Shown: positions 7,652 to 16,574 of the stretch, in pieces
Layout: each line of letters opens with the position of its first letter
How positions within the stretch are numbered: position 1 is the stretch's first letter
From: CAIKLP01 sp039798705
GTDB taxonomy: Bacteria; Bacteroidota; Bacteroidia; Sphingobacteriales; Sphingobacteriaceae
Reading direction: 5' to 3'
Assembly (NCBI GenBank): GCA_039798705.1
Contig: JBDKFN010000012.1
Coordinates: forward strand, 1 to 36,958
DNA length: 36,958 nucleotides
Translations under genes and position numbers: made by a program
The notes under the pieces: model-generated
Told to the model about the DNA's origin: nothing
Databases searched by the model: none
Seen by the model: only the letters and a program-made list of their open reading frames with translations

Positions 7652-9064
7652 CTAGTTTACTGGCGCAAGGAAGCTAGTCTTTGTAGTTTCCAATAATTTA
7701 TCGCCTTCATAAATTCCTATTTTTAATTTAGTGCTGCGTTTAGCAATATTTTTTTGTTCGATGTAAATAAACATAGTTCCCACAGCAGCGTCTTCACTTT
7801 TACAAATAACTTTACCATCTCCAATCAATTTAATTTTGGCATCGGCTTCCATAACTTTAAATTGGATCTTCAATTCCCTATGGGTTTTATTGTTGACTTT
7901 AAAGTTATATAAATTACTTATGGTTCCGTCTTTGTTTTCTTGATACAACATTCCAGGAGTTCTTAAAACAGTTGTCTCTGTATCGCTTCTACTTAGCAAT
8001 GCAAAGGTTAATGCCGAAATTAAAATTAATAATACGGCAGAATATCCAATAATCCTGGCATTTAATTTAAGTTTTGTTCCTTCGGCAATGCCTTTTTCTG
8101 ATGAATATTTAATGAGGTTTTGAGGCAAGCCAACATGGTCCATAATTTCATTACATACATCTATGCAAGCTGTACAATTTACGCATTCTAGTTGTGTACC
8201 ATTTCGAATATCAATACCTGTTGGGCAAACTGCTACACACTGATGACAATCGATGCAATCACCAATTTTTCTTTCTTCTCCTTTTCTTATTTTTCCGCGG
8301 GGTTCTCCTCTTTTGTAATCGTATGCAACTACTATTGATTGCTTATCTAGCAATACTCCTTGCAATCTTCCGTAAGGACAAACAACCGTACAAACTTGCT
8401 CTCTAAAAAATGCAAATACCCAATAAAAAACATAAGTAAAAAGAATCAATGCCGCTAAATCTCCTTTGTGCATTGCAACTGGTTCGCTAATTAATCGATA
8501 TAACTCGTCGGTGCTGATGATGTAAGACAGGAAAATATTGGCGATTATAAAAGACAAGACATAAAAAATAAAATGCTTGATAGACTTTTTAAATATTTTC
8601 TCGAGCGTCCAAGGCGCTTTGTTTAAAGCAATTTGCTTGTTCGCATCACCTTCAATGAAATATTCAATTTTTCTAAATACCATTTCCATGAAAATGGTTT
8701 GAGGGCACGCCCAACCACAGAAGAGTCTTCCAAAAACAACCGTAAACAAAATAATAAATACCATGAATGTAATCATGGTTAGTCCTAACAAGAAAAAGTC
8801 TTGCGGACCGAATACAATGCTAAATAAAATAAATTTTCGCTCTAAAATATTGAGCATTAAGAAAGGTTCGCCATTGACTCTAACAAATGGCAAGCCTGCT
8901 AATAATATTAAGAAAAAGGCAGCAACTATCGTTCTGTAATTGGTAAGCTTTCCTTTTGGTTTTTTTGCAAAAATCCAAAAACGCTTTCCCTTTTCATCTA
9001 TAGTTGCTACCCTATCTCTAAAATGTTGATCTAATTCTTCTTCGTACTTAAACTCTTCGTTCAT
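7652..9064 (-). CDS. ccoG: CcoG/FixG/RdxA cbb3 oxidase accessory protein with two [4Fe-4S] motifs
   Basis: A 470-residue membrane protein. Helices at about 43-62, 80-112, 162-183 and 203-221 flank the cytoplasmic ferredoxin domain. The cluster ligands are C270/C273/C276/C280 and C294/C297/C300/C304 (CxxCxxCxxxCP, then CxxCxxCxxxC). Further conserved motifs are FCGWACPQ (115-122) and VCTVVCPYGRLQ (224-235). The C-terminal part is a soluble Ig-like domain. CcoG proteins are reported to reduce Cu(II) during cbb3 biogenesis. The gene lies between ccoP (gap six bases) and ccoH (gap five bases). Confidence 0.95.
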   Translation of the reverse strand: MNEEFKYEEELDQHFRDRVATIDEKGKRFWIFAKKPKGKLTNYRTIVAAFFLILLAGLPFVRVNGEPFLMLNILERKFILFSIVFGPQDFFLLGLTMITFMVFIILFTVVFGRLFCGWACPQTIFMEMVFRKIEYFIEGDANKQIALNKAPWTLEKIFKKSIKHFIFYVLSFIIANIFLSYIISTDELYRLISEPVAMHKGDLAALILFTYVFYWVFAFFREQVCTVVCPYGRLQGVLLDKQSIVVAYDYKRGEPRGKIRKGEERKIGDCIDCHQCVAVCPTGIDIRNGTQLECVNCTACIDVCNEIMDHVGLPQNLIKYSSEKGIAEGTKLKLNARIIGYSAVLLILISALTFALLSRSDTETTVLRTPGMLYQENKDGTISNLYNFKVNNKTHRELKIQFKVMEADAKIKLIGDGKVICKSEDAAVGTMFIYIEQKNIAKRSTKLKIGIYEGDKLLETTKTSFLAPVN

Positions 9065-9070
9065 TTTCCC

Positions 9071-10213
9071 TTATAACACTTTCGTAGTATCACTTACAGC
9101 CGCTTTTGCAGTTGTATCGACAGCAGTAGCTTCAACATAAATTGTTCCCTGAGGCGCTTTTGCATTGGCAGGTTTACTTCCTTTTAACGAATAAATAAAG
9201 CTTGCGATTTGTTGCATTTCCATCGGCTGAATTTGACTTTCCCAAGATATCATACCCTTTTCTGGCCAACCATATTTAATTGTTTTAAATATATCTTTAA
9301 TTCCTCCACCATGAATCCAATACTCATCGGTTAAGTTAGGTCCCACTAAACCTTCTCCATTTTGTCCGTGACAAGCAGCACATTTAGTTACAAAACTACC
9401 CTTGCCTTTTGCAATTGAAGCATCGTCGGACAGAACAACAACAGATGTTTCATCCACCGATGCTGCAGCTTTTTTCAGAAATTCATTTTTCTTCATTAAT
9501 GCTTGTGCCACTTCTGTATCGTACTCCATTTTTTGGGTTGGACCATCGAAATAATTAAAATAGACTAAGTAAACTACAGCGAATGCTATTGTGCCGTAGA
9601 ACAGATAAACCCACCAAGGTGGCAAGCTGTTATCTAATTCCACAATGCCATCATAATTATGATCGGTTGCAACTTCCGCTTCTCTATCTAATGGTATTGC
9701 TTTTGTCATGCGCTTCATGATTGCAGCATAAGTCCATTTAGACTCTTCTTTAGTTTTATAGCCAAGTGCAATAAGCATTTTTTGCAAAATGGCATATAAA
9801 TAAAGAATGACAAAAAGTTCAATTCCAATTACCAACAATAATATCATAATGGTATTTGGATCAAGCGCTCCTGTTAATTGCGTAACTGCAGTAGCAGCTG
9901 TAACTGTTTGTGCATTCGAATTTCCAATTCCAAAAACGAAAAGAAAAAGTAAAATTGGTAGGGCGTTTTTAAATTGTTTGGCAATTTTATTATTCACCAA
10001 TCCAACTAATACACCTCCTATTGCTACAATAACTAACAACAAGCCAAGAATTGCAAAAGCAAAAACCCAAAACAATGGACTTGCCCACATACTAGGTACA
10101 GTTGCTACAGCTACTGCTTGGGCTGTATTCTGTGCATTTATATTTGATATTATAAAAGCAAATAGCAAAGTGAGTATAAGCTTTTTATTAGTTAATTTTT
10201 TTAGACTATTCAT
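9071..10213 (-). CDS. ccoP: cbb3 cytochrome c oxidase subunit III (CcoP), single haem
   Basis: Membrane-anchored cytochrome c subunit that passes electrons to CcoO. The 380-residue protein has an N-terminal hydrophobic extension (segments at about 10-27, 45-72, 84-97 and 121-145). The usual FixP N-domain follows (DHNYDGIVELDNSLPPWWVYLFYGT, 184-208), then one cytochrome c domain with C278-A-A-C281-H282. Proteobacterial CcoP has two haem motifs; only one is present here, with the extra N-terminal membrane part, as is common in Bacteroidota. Met ligand candidates are in GMISWESQIQPM. Its start overlaps ccoQ by eight bases. Confidence 0.94.
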   Translation of the reverse strand: MNSLKKLTNKKLILTLLFAFIISNINAQNTAQAVAVATVPSMWASPLFWVFAFAILGLLLVIVAIGGVLVGLVNNKIAKQFKNALPILLFLFVFGIGNSNAQTVTAATAVTQLTGALDPNTIMILLLVIGIELFVILYLYAILQKMLIALGYKTKEESKWTYAAIMKRMTKAIPLDREAEVATDHNYDGIVELDNSLPPWWVYLFYGTIAFAVVYLVYFNYFDGPTQKMEYDTEVAQALMKKNEFLKKAAASVDETSVVVLSDDASIAKGKGSFVTKCAACHGQNGEGLVGPNLTDEYWIHGGGIKDIFKTIKYGWPEKGMISWESQIQPMEMQQIASFIYSLKGSKPANAKAPQGTIYVEATAVDTTAKAAVSDTTKVL

Positions 10214-10400
10214 ATTTGCTAAAATTTAATTGATCATCATTTTTTTCTAAAGGAATATTTCCCATTTTTTCCATCGATGCCTTATCTGATTTAATTAAAT
10301 AAACGATAAGCACTGCGAAAAATGTTACAAAAATCATAAGTGACAGTAAAGGGAAAATTGATACCCCAGCTATCGATGTTAAATAATTTATAAATTTCAT
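10206..10400 (-). CDS. ccoQ: CcoQ/FixQ-like small subunit
   Basis: A 64-residue protein with one transmembrane helix (about 14-37) and a charged cytoplasmic tail. It lies exactly where ccoQ is found in cco operons, 15 bases after ccoNO and overlapping ccoP by eight bases. CcoQ stabilises the assembled cbb3 complex. Identification rests on size, topology and position, because the sequence is poorly conserved. Confidence 0.8.
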   Translation of the reverse strand: MKFINYLTSIAGVSIFPLLSLMIFVTFFAVLIVYLIKSDKASMEKMGNIPLEKNDDQLNFSKYE

Positions 10401-10415
10401 TTTCGTTATTTAAAA

Positions 10416-12539
10416 TTATTGAACCTTAGTTGTTAATTTTATGTCTTTACCTAATCTTTGCAAGTAAGATATCAATGCAACGATTTCTTTATTCGATGCT
10501 GTTTTTATGCCCGATTCTGCTAATGTGTTTTTTATGGAATCTGCTTGATGCATTAAATCTTTGTTTGCAATTAAATCGTACCCTACTGGATATGGAACAC
10601 CTACTGTTTGCATTGCCCTAATTTTAGCTGCTGTTGAGGTGGTATCTAAGTCGTCATCTAACAACCATGGATAGGTTGGCATTATAGAACCAGGAGACAT
10701 TGACGAAGGCTCTAACATATGGTTGTAGTGCCATGAATCTGGGTATTTACCACCAACCCTATGTAAATCTGGACCTGTTCTTTTTGAACCCCATAGGAAA
10801 GGATGATCGTAAACAAATTCACCTGCTTTAGAATACTCCCCATATCTCTCTGTTTCTGATCTAAATGGTCTGACCATTTGCGAGTGACAAGTATTACAAC
10901 CTTCTCTAATATAAATATCTCTTCCTTGCAATTCTAATGGTGTATATGGTTTTACACTGGCAATGGTAGGGATGTTGTTTTTAATTAAAAATGTTGGAAT
11001 AATTTCTGCAGCACCGCCAATTAAAATAACAACTAAACTTAGCACCATTAATTGAACTGGACGGCGCTCAATCCAACGATGCCAGTGTTCATTTTTTGCA
11101 ACGCCATATTCTTTTGTTAATGCAGGTGCTTCCGCTAATTCATTTGCAATTAATTTACCAGATAATGCTGTTTTTACTAAGTTGTAAGTCATTACAATTA
11201 CGCCTATTAAATACAGTAATCCACCAACACTTCTCAATGCATACATTGGAATAATTTGGGTAACCGTTTCTAAGAAGTTCGGATATTTTAAATAACCTTC
11301 CACTGTAAATTCTTTCCACATTAAACTCTGTGTAATACCTGCCCAGTATAACGGAATTGCATAAAATAAAATACCTAATGTGCCAATCCAAAAATGGAAA
11401 TTTGCTAGTTTTTTAGAATACAATTCTTTTCCGTAGATGCGTGGAAATAACCAATACAACATACCGAATGTTAAGAAACCATTCCAACCTAAAGCACCAA
11501 TGTGAACGTGTGCAATAATCCAATCGGTAAAATGGGCAATGGCATTTACATTTTTTAGTGACAACATTGGACCCTCAAATGTTGACATACCATATGCGGT
11601 AATTGCAACAACAAAGAATTTCAAAATAACATCTTCTCTTACTTTATCCCAAGCACCGCGAAGTGTTAACAAACCGTTGATCATACCACCCCAAGAAGGT
11701 GCAATTAACATTACTGAAAATACAACGCCTAAAGACTGCGCCCAATCTGGTAATGAAGTATATAATAAATGGTGAGGACCAGCCCAAATGTATAAGAAAA
11801 TTAAAGCCCAAAAGTGAATGATAGAAAGTCTATAAGAATAAACGGGTCTGTTTGCAGCTTTTGGTAAGAAATAATACATCAAACCTAAATATGGTGTGGT
11901 TAAGAAAAATGCAACTGCATTGTGACCATACCACCATTGCACCAATGCATCTTGAACACCTGCATACCATGAATAACTTTTGAATAACGAAACTGGCATT
12001 TCAAAAGAATTAACAATATGTAATACTGCAACAGTTACAAAAGTGGCAATGAAAAACCAAATGGCAACATATAAATGGCGCTCTCTTCTTTTCAAAATTG
12101 TACCAAACATGTTCCATCCAAAAACTACCCAGATTAACGCAATAGCAATATCAATTGGCCACTCTAACTCTGCATATTCTTTACCCGATGTAAGCCCCAG
12201 TGGTAAAGTGATTGCCGCTGCTAAAATAATTATTTGCCATCCCCAAAAATTAATATTACTGAGCACATCGCTATACATTCTAGATTTACATAATCTTTGT
12301 AATGAATAATAGACGCCCGCAAATAAACCATTTCCTACGAATGCGAAAATTACTGCATTCGTGTGTAAGGGCCTAATTCTACCAAAGGTAGTATAAGGAA
12401 TGCCAAAGTTTAAATTAGGGAATACCAATTGAAGTGCGATTAGCAATCCAACGGTCATGCCTATTAAACCAAAAATAATTGATGCGTAAGCAAAATTGCG
12501 CACAACTTTGTTGTCATAATAAAACTGTTCTTGTTGCAT
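10416..12539 (-). CDS. ccoNO: cbb3 cytochrome c oxidase, fused subunits I and II (CcoNO)
   Basis: Catalytic haem-copper oxidase subunit CcoN (about 1-490) fused to the cytochrome c subunit CcoO (about 520-707) in 707 residues. CcoN shows the low-spin haem ligand region RPLHTNAVIFAF, the CuB His and Tyr region WWYGHNAVAFFLT, the HH pair in GPHHLLYTSLPDW, and HVH in DWIIAHVHIGALGWNG. CcoO shows one haem motif, C548-N-T-C551-H552, followed by the typical SQMVRPFRSETERYGEYSKAGE. The complex reduces O2 to water with high affinity at the inner membrane. The separate ccoN and ccoO of proteobacteria are joined here, as is typical in Bacteroidota. ccoS is eight bases upstream and ccoQ 15 bases downstream. 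Confidence 0.97.
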   Translation of the reverse strand: MQQEQFYYDNKVVRNFAYASIIFGLIGMTVGLLIALQLVFPNLNFGIPYTTFGRIRPLHTNAVIFAFVGNGLFAGVYYSLQRLCKSRMYSDVLSNINFWGWQIIILAAAITLPLGLTSGKEYAELEWPIDIAIALIWVVFGWNMFGTILKRRERHLYVAIWFFIATFVTVAVLHIVNSFEMPVSLFKSYSWYAGVQDALVQWWYGHNAVAFFLTTPYLGLMYYFLPKAANRPVYSYRLSIIHFWALIFLYIWAGPHHLLYTSLPDWAQSLGVVFSVMLIAPSWGGMINGLLTLRGAWDKVREDVILKFFVVAITAYGMSTFEGPMLSLKNVNAIAHFTDWIIAHVHIGALGWNGFLTFGMLYWLFPRIYGKELYSKKLANFHFWIGTLGILFYAIPLYWAGITQSLMWKEFTVEGYLKYPNFLETVTQIIPMYALRSVGGLLYLIGVIVMTYNLVKTALSGKLIANELAEAPALTKEYGVAKNEHWHRWIERRPVQLMVLSLVVILIGGAAEIIPTFLIKNNIPTIASVKPYTPLELQGRDIYIREGCNTCHSQMVRPFRSETERYGEYSKAGEFVYDHPFLWGSKRTGPDLHRVGGKYPDSWHYNHMLEPSSMSPGSIMPTYPWLLDDDLDTTSTAAKIRAMQTVGVPYPVGYDLIANKDLMHQADSIKNTLAESGIKTASNKEIVALISYLQRLGKDIKLTTKVQ

Positions 12540-12547
12540 AGAAATTT

Positions 12548-12712
12548 TTATTTTTTTGATTGATTTTCTAATAATTCATCGTCAAATAGCATTCTAACGG
12601 ATGGAGTATAATCGTCGTCATATTGGCCGTCTTTCACGGACCAGAAAAAGGACATCAAAAAGCCAATTGCGACTAATAAACTGATTCCAATTAAAAGGAC
12701 TAATACTGCCAT
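12548..12712 (-). CDS. ccoS: cbb3 oxidase assembly protein CcoS
   Basis: A 54-residue protein if started at the ATG at 12712 (MAVLVLLIGISLLVAIGF). This matches the normal CcoS N-terminus better than the GTG at 12742, which would add ten residues and run into the promoter. It has one helix (about 2-22) followed by the family motif FFWSVKDGQYDD and then a short acidic tail. CcoS is required for cofactor insertion into cbb3 oxidase. It is the first gene of the cco operon, divergent from the globin gene. Confidence 0.9.
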   Translation of the reverse strand: MAVLVLLIGISLLVAIGFLMSFFWSVKDGQYDDDYTPSVRMLFDDELLENQSKK

Positions 12713-12729
12713 TGCTATTATTTCTAGGT

Positions 12730-12737
12730 GTAAAATA
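12730..12737 (-). promoter_or_regulatory. Possible -7 element of the ccoS-ccoNOQPGH operon
   Basis: Minus-strand TATTTTAC matches TAnnTTTG at the first six positions only. It starts 30.5 bases from the centre of the shared palindromic operator, the same distance as at the other putative FNR-type promoters here. A weak -7 box would fit activator dependence. Confidence 0.35.
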
Positions 12738-12759
12738 AGCACATAAAAAATTATTAAAA

Positions 12760-12775
12760 TATGACTAAAATCATA
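12760..12775. promoter_or_regulatory. CRP/FNR-type operator between ccoS and the globin gene
   Basis: TATGA-CTAAAA-TCATA is a perfect 5-6-5 inverted repeat; flanking A and T extend the arms to six. The TGA-N6-TCA core is the CRP/FNR-family form. It lies near -41 for both divergent genes if the -7 boxes at 12730-12737 and 12798-12805 are right. Confidence 0.7.
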
Positions 12776-12797
12776 TAATTAATAAGTTTTAATATGT

Positions 12798-12805
12798 GAT
12801 ATTTG
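12798..12805 (+). promoter_or_regulatory. Possible -7 element of the globin gene
   Basis: GATATTTG differs from TAnnTTTG at the first base only. It starts 30.5 bases from the centre of the operator at 12760-12775 and lies within a GATATT/AATATC inverted repeat (12798-12812). There is no -33 TTG, consistent with an activator-dependent promoter. Confidence 0.45.
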
Positions 12806-12841
12806 TAATATCAATTTGATTATCTGCTTGAAAATCAACGT

Positions 12842-13246
12842 ATGAAAAAGAAAATAGAGGCTATTGAGGATGTTGAACGCATGGTAAGCCTGTTTTACGA
12901 CAAAGTAAATCAGGATAAATTATTGAGCGAAGTCTTCAACGTGCATGCAAAAACTAATTGGGAAAGTCACCTACCTAAAATGGTTCAATTTTGGTCGGGA
13001 ATTTTATTGGATACGAGCGACTTTAGAGGCAAGCCGTTTGATGCGCATGCTAAACATGCTGAACATATTTCTCCAGCACATTTTCAGCGATGGATTAGCC
13101 TATTTAAAGAAACAATTAACGAAAACTTTGAAGGAGAAAAAGCGGCATTAGCCATTCAACGTGCAGAAAGTATTGGTGCAATTTTTCAATATAAACTAGA
13201 CTTTATGCGCCTCAATAAGGAAACTCCCGACCCTACTTTAACTTAA
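12842..13246 (+). CDS. Group III truncated haemoglobin
   Basis: A 134-residue 2-over-2 globin. Family features are VSLFYDKVNQDKLL (helix A/B), W40 followed by HLPKMVQFWSGILL (43-56, helix E), and a His-rich F region, HAKHAEHISPAHFQRW (69-84), which should contain the proximal haem ligand and the W of the FxRW motif. Group III globins bind O2 or NO and have been linked to nitrosative stress or microaerobic respiration. It is divergent from the cco operon and shares its operator, so it is probably coregulated. Its 3' end overlaps the end of the convergent ccoI by four bases. Confidence 0.92.
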   Translation: MKKKIEAIEDVERMVSLFYDKVNQDKLLSEVFNVHAKTNWESHLPKMVQFWSGILLDTSDFRGKPFDAHAKHAEHISPAHFQRWISLFKETINENFEGEKAALAIQRAESIGAIFQYKLDFMRLNKETPDPTLT

Positions 13247-15654
13247 TATTCTTTTAAGGATCTTGCAGAAATAGCAGTAGCAACTGTAGTAAATAATACA
13301 ATTGAAACAGAACTTATTGGCATTAAAATAGCCGCAATAACTGGCGATAAATTCCCTTGCACTGCATAGAATAATCCTATAGCATTGTACAATAACGAAA
13401 TTATAAAACTCATCACAATAATTGATTTACTTCGCTTAGCAAACTTAATATAACGATCTAGTTTTGCAAAAGATTTGCCATCCATAATAATATCACTAGC
13501 AGGTGAAAAATAATTTGCTTGATCTGTAATTGCAATGCCAACATCGCTCTGTCTTAATGCTCCAGCATCATTCAGGCCATCTCCTATCATCATAACATTT
13601 TTCCCTTTCAATTGCAATGCTTCAATTTTTTGCAATTTATCTGCTGGACTTTGTTTGAAATATAAAGGCGTTGTTGTACCAAGCATATATTGTAATGTTT
13701 TTTGCTCGGCGTCATGGTCTCCGGATAAAACCATCAATTCAAAATTAACTTTTAACCTTTCTATTAAACTTGCAAAACCATTTCGGTAAACATGCTTAAC
13801 TGAAAAATATCCTTTAATGCTATTATTAATTGATAAATAAACAACACTTTCTTTCACCAGTTCATTTTGATTCGCTCCTAAAACAAAAAGCTCAGAACCA
13901 ACTTTAATTTGCATATCTTGAAATGAAGCCAACATTCCTTTACCAGGAATTTCTTCGAATGAATTTAGTTCTACTTTTTTATCTGATTGAATAAAATCAT
14001 AAATGCGTTTACTTAGCGGGTGTGCCGAATGCATGAAAACTGATTTCAATACTTCTCTTTCCGTTTCATTCAGTGGGGAGCCTTTGTATACCACTTCTGC
14101 AAATTTCGCTTCTGTAATGGTTCCTGTTTTGTCAAAAACAATGACATTTATTTTTGCCAATTTCTCTAATATTCCAGCGTTTTTGAGGTAAAATGCATGT
14201 TTGCCTAATTGACGAATGCTGTTTCCATGGGTAAAGGTAGCCGCTAATAACAAAGCGCAAGGGCAAGCAATAATTAAGGTGGTGGTCAATGCATTAACTG
14301 CTCGTGGCAAATCTTGAGGCAACCAATAAAAAAATGCAATTGCTGTTAATGCAAATAAAAAAAATGTAAAATATTTACTGATAGTTTGTACAAAAGTATA
14401 TTGTTGCTCTTCTCTATCTTTAAAAACTTCTTTATTCCAAAGCTTTGTCAAGTAACTTTGCGACACGCTTTTCAATACTTCTAAGGTTAAAGAACTGCCA
14501 ACTTGCTTTCCGCCTGCATATAGCAATTCGCCTCTTTTCTTTTCTACTAATTCCGCTTCACCCGTTACAAAACTATAATCAATTTTTGCAAGTCCTTTAA
14601 TTAGCATCGCATCTACTGGAATTAATTCGTTATTCCTAACTAAAATGTGGTCGCCTTGTTTTAATTTATTTACGGGAATCATTTCCTCTATACCTTTGTT
14701 TATTCTAACAATCGATAAAGGAAAAAAGGATTTGTAGTCTCTTTCAAATGAAAGCGTTTCGTAGGTTCTATCTTGAAAATATCTTCCTATTAACATAAAA
14801 AATACAATACCAGTCATCGAGTCGAAATACCCGGCGCCAGTACCATAGGTCAATTCATACACACTTCTGCAAAAGGTAATTAATATTGCTAATGCAATTG
14901 GTAAATCAATATTAAGATATCCTTTTATTAAACCTTTAAACCCTGCAACAAAAAATTCGGACGCTGCATAAAATAAAACAGGTAATGATAAAACCAAAGA
15001 AATATATCCGAAATAATATTTTAAATCTGCCTGATCAAAATAATTTCCTAAGGAAAAATATTCAGGAAAACTTAACATCATGATATTCCCAAATGCAAAA
15101 CCAGCTAAACCAATCTTAAAAACACGTGTGCGGTTTATGTTATTTACCTTTTTCCCTTCTGCACTTTCTAAACTAATATGGGGCTCATAGCCAATCTCTG
15201 CCATTAAAGATGCAATGGCAGCCAATGATGTTTCCGCTTCTTTGAAAGAAATGGCCACTTCTTTTCTTGGGAAATTTACTGTAGACTGAATAACCCCAGG
15301 ATTTAAGCGATGCATGTTTTCTAAAAGATAAACACATGAACTACAGTGCATGGTTGGCACTTGGAAAGTGATATGCGTTTCAACGCCATTACTAAAACTA
15401 ATTAAGGAGGATTTTAGTTCGGCGTCTTCTAAGTAGTCATATCCTGCATTATGCTTTTGAAATCTGCTAATACCAGGGTTTTGATCTAATGAATAATAAG
15501 TGCACAGATTGTTTTCTGATAAGAGTTCATATACTAAACTACAGCCCTCACAACAAAAAGGTTTCTCATCTAAAACTACTAAATGAGATTCACAATCTTC
15601 ACCACAATGATAGCAGACTTGTTGAGTAGCAGTTTCGGCACTTAGATTTTGCAT
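13243..15654 (-). CDS. ccoI: Copper-translocating P1B-type ATPase of cbb3 assembly (CcoI/FixI)
   Basis: Pumps Cu(I) out of the cytoplasm for insertion into the cbb3 oxidase. With the ATG at 15654 it has 803 residues; the frame extends to a TTG at 15660, but that TTG is part of the -7 box. In order: an N-terminal Cys-rich region (CYHCGEDC, about 14-21, then CCEGC, 35-39), an HMA-like domain with C104xxC107 in MHCSSC, eight helices with the C464-P-C466 metal site, the phosphorylated D508 in DKTGT, and MIGDGLNDAGAL. The double N-terminal Cys region is typical of CcoI. It lies next to the FNR-like regulator and convergent with the globin gene. Confidence 0.95.
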   Translation of the reverse strand: MQNLSAETATQQVCYHCGEDCESHLVVLDEKPFCCEGCSLVYELLSENNLCTYYSLDQNPGISRFQKHNAGYDYLEDAELKSSLISFSNGVETHITFQVPTMHCSSCVYLLENMHRLNPGVIQSTVNFPRKEVAISFKEAETSLAAIASLMAEIGYEPHISLESAEGKKVNNINRTRVFKIGLAGFAFGNIMMLSFPEYFSLGNYFDQADLKYYFGYISLVLSLPVLFYAASEFFVAGFKGLIKGYLNIDLPIALAILITFCRSVYELTYGTGAGYFDSMTGIVFFMLIGRYFQDRTYETLSFERDYKSFFPLSIVRINKGIEEMIPVNKLKQGDHILVRNNELIPVDAMLIKGLAKIDYSFVTGEAELVEKKRGELLYAGGKQVGSSLTLEVLKSVSQSYLTKLWNKEVFKDREEQQYTFVQTISKYFTFFLFALTAIAFFYWLPQDLPRAVNALTTTLIIACPCALLLAATFTHGNSIRQLGKHAFYLKNAGILEKLAKINVIVFDKTGTITEAKFAEVVYKGSPLNETEREVLKSVFMHSAHPLSKRIYDFIQSDKKVELNSFEEIPGKGMLASFQDMQIKVGSELFVLGANQNELVKESVVYLSINNSIKGYFSVKHVYRNGFASLIERLKVNFELMVLSGDHDAEQKTLQYMLGTTTPLYFKQSPADKLQKIEALQLKGKNVMMIGDGLNDAGALRQSDVGIAITDQANYFSPASDIIMDGKSFAKLDRYIKFAKRSKSIIVMSFIISLLYNAIGLFYAVQGNLSPVIAAILMPISSVSIVLFTTVATAISARSLKEY

Positions 15655-15657
15655 ATG

Positions 15658-15702
15658 CAAATTTAATGGTTTCTTAAATTTTCAAATATGACAATTGTCA
15701 TG
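15658..15702 (-). promoter_or_regulatory. FNR-type operator and -7 element of ccoI; message probably leaderless
   Basis: TATGA-CAATTG-TCATG (15687-15702; inner 14 bases ATGACAATTGTCAT fully palindromic) precedes a perfect -7 TAAATTTG (minus strand, 15665-15658). The operator centre is 29.5 bases from the -7 start, so it would sit near -41. Transcription starting four or so bases after the -7 box falls on the A of the ATG at 15654, giving a leaderless message. Confidence 0.65.
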
Positions 15703-15715
15703 ATTTTAGAAGAAA

Positions 15716-16429
15716 CTAATCGTGAATATTCGCGATTTTTAATAGGCCAGGTGTATCTATGATTTGTATTTTTCTTCCGTCAAATGAAAGTAATTTTTTT
15801 GTTTTGAATTCAGAAAGTAATCGAATTGTAGTTTCTGTTGCAGTACCAACTAAAGTCGCAATCTCTTCTCTAGAAAGGCTTACAGACAATGTGATGCCAT
15901 CGGATTCTAAGCCATACATTTCTTTTAAGAAGAGCAACGACTCTGCCATTCTTTCTCTTACAGGCTTTTGAGCCAAATGCAAAATAGATTCTTCTGCATG
16001 TTTTAAATTACTTGACAATAATTTGATGATTTGGATAGAAAAAGAAGAATCTTTTTCTATTAATGCAAAAATTACATTTTTGGGAATAAAGCAAATTGAA
16101 GTATGATCTAATGCTGTTGCGGAACTAGAATATTTTTCACCCGCAAGCATAGCCCTGTATCCAACCACATCCCCTTCTTTGGCAAATCGCACAATTTGCT
16201 CTCTGCCCTCTTCTCCCATTTGATGAATTTTAATCTTTCCTGAATTAACACAAAACAAACCATGAGGATAAGCCCCTTCAGCAAAAAGCTGTTGACCTTT
16301 TTCTAAAGTTTGGCACCATTTGTTTTCATTAATAATTTGGAGCTCTTCTGGAGCAATCTGACAGAAGATTGACTTATAACGAGATTTACAATGCTCACAA
16401 TCGTGTTGTATTTCTTCCTTTTTAGCCAT
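15716..16429 (-). CDS. CRP/FNR-family regulator with FNR-like cysteines
   Basis: A 237-residue DNA-binding regulator: N-terminal Cys-rich segment, cyclic-nucleotide-like beta roll (about 35-125), dimerisation helix, and winged HTH (about 183-215). C11xxC14, C23 and C113 (in TSICFIPK) fall where E. coli FNR has C20, C23, C29 and C122, so a [4Fe-4S] O2 or NO sensor is plausible. The recognition helix TETTIRLLSEF keeps the E (E199) and R (R203) that read TGA in CRP and FNR; I202 replaces the FNR Ser. This fits the TATGA-N6-TCATA sites found here. It is upstream of ccoI, separated by 61 bases that hold an operator. A TAAATTTA box (16455-16448) may be its -7. Confidence 0.9.
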   Translation of the reverse strand: MAKKEEIQHDCEHCKSRYKSIFCQIAPEELQIINENKWCQTLEKGQQLFAEGAYPHGLFCVNSGKIKIHQMGEEGREQIVRFAKEGDVVGYRAMLAGEKYSSSATALDHTSICFIPKNVIFALIEKDSSFSIQIIKLLSSNLKHAEESILHLAQKPVRERMAESLLFLKEMYGLESDGITLSVSLSREEIATLVGTATETTIRLLSEFKTKKLLSFDGRKIQIIDTPGLLKIANIHD

Positions 16430-16574
16430 TGGATTTTTTAATAAGCCTAAATTTACTAATAAAAAGTACTTATATCATAAAAAAACCATCAAATACAGTT
16501 GAAAATAGGCCAAAAAGTCCATTTAATATGTTTAAACGCGTTTCTATGTGCAATGAAGAAAATTCTATAGCGCC

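Noticed and set aside
9807..10229. 140-residue plus-strand frame inside ccoP
   Set aside because: Antisense shadow of ccoP, which has a cytochrome motif, operon context and normal composition.
12713..12742. GTG start of ccoS at 12742
   Set aside because: It adds ten residues before the conserved CcoS N-terminus and overlaps the presumed promoter.
16534..16543. Ten-base palindrome AAACGCGTTT between the DUF1566 gene and the FNR-like gene
   Set aside because: No T-run, no repeat elsewhere, and not the TATGA-N6-TCATA form; probably chance.
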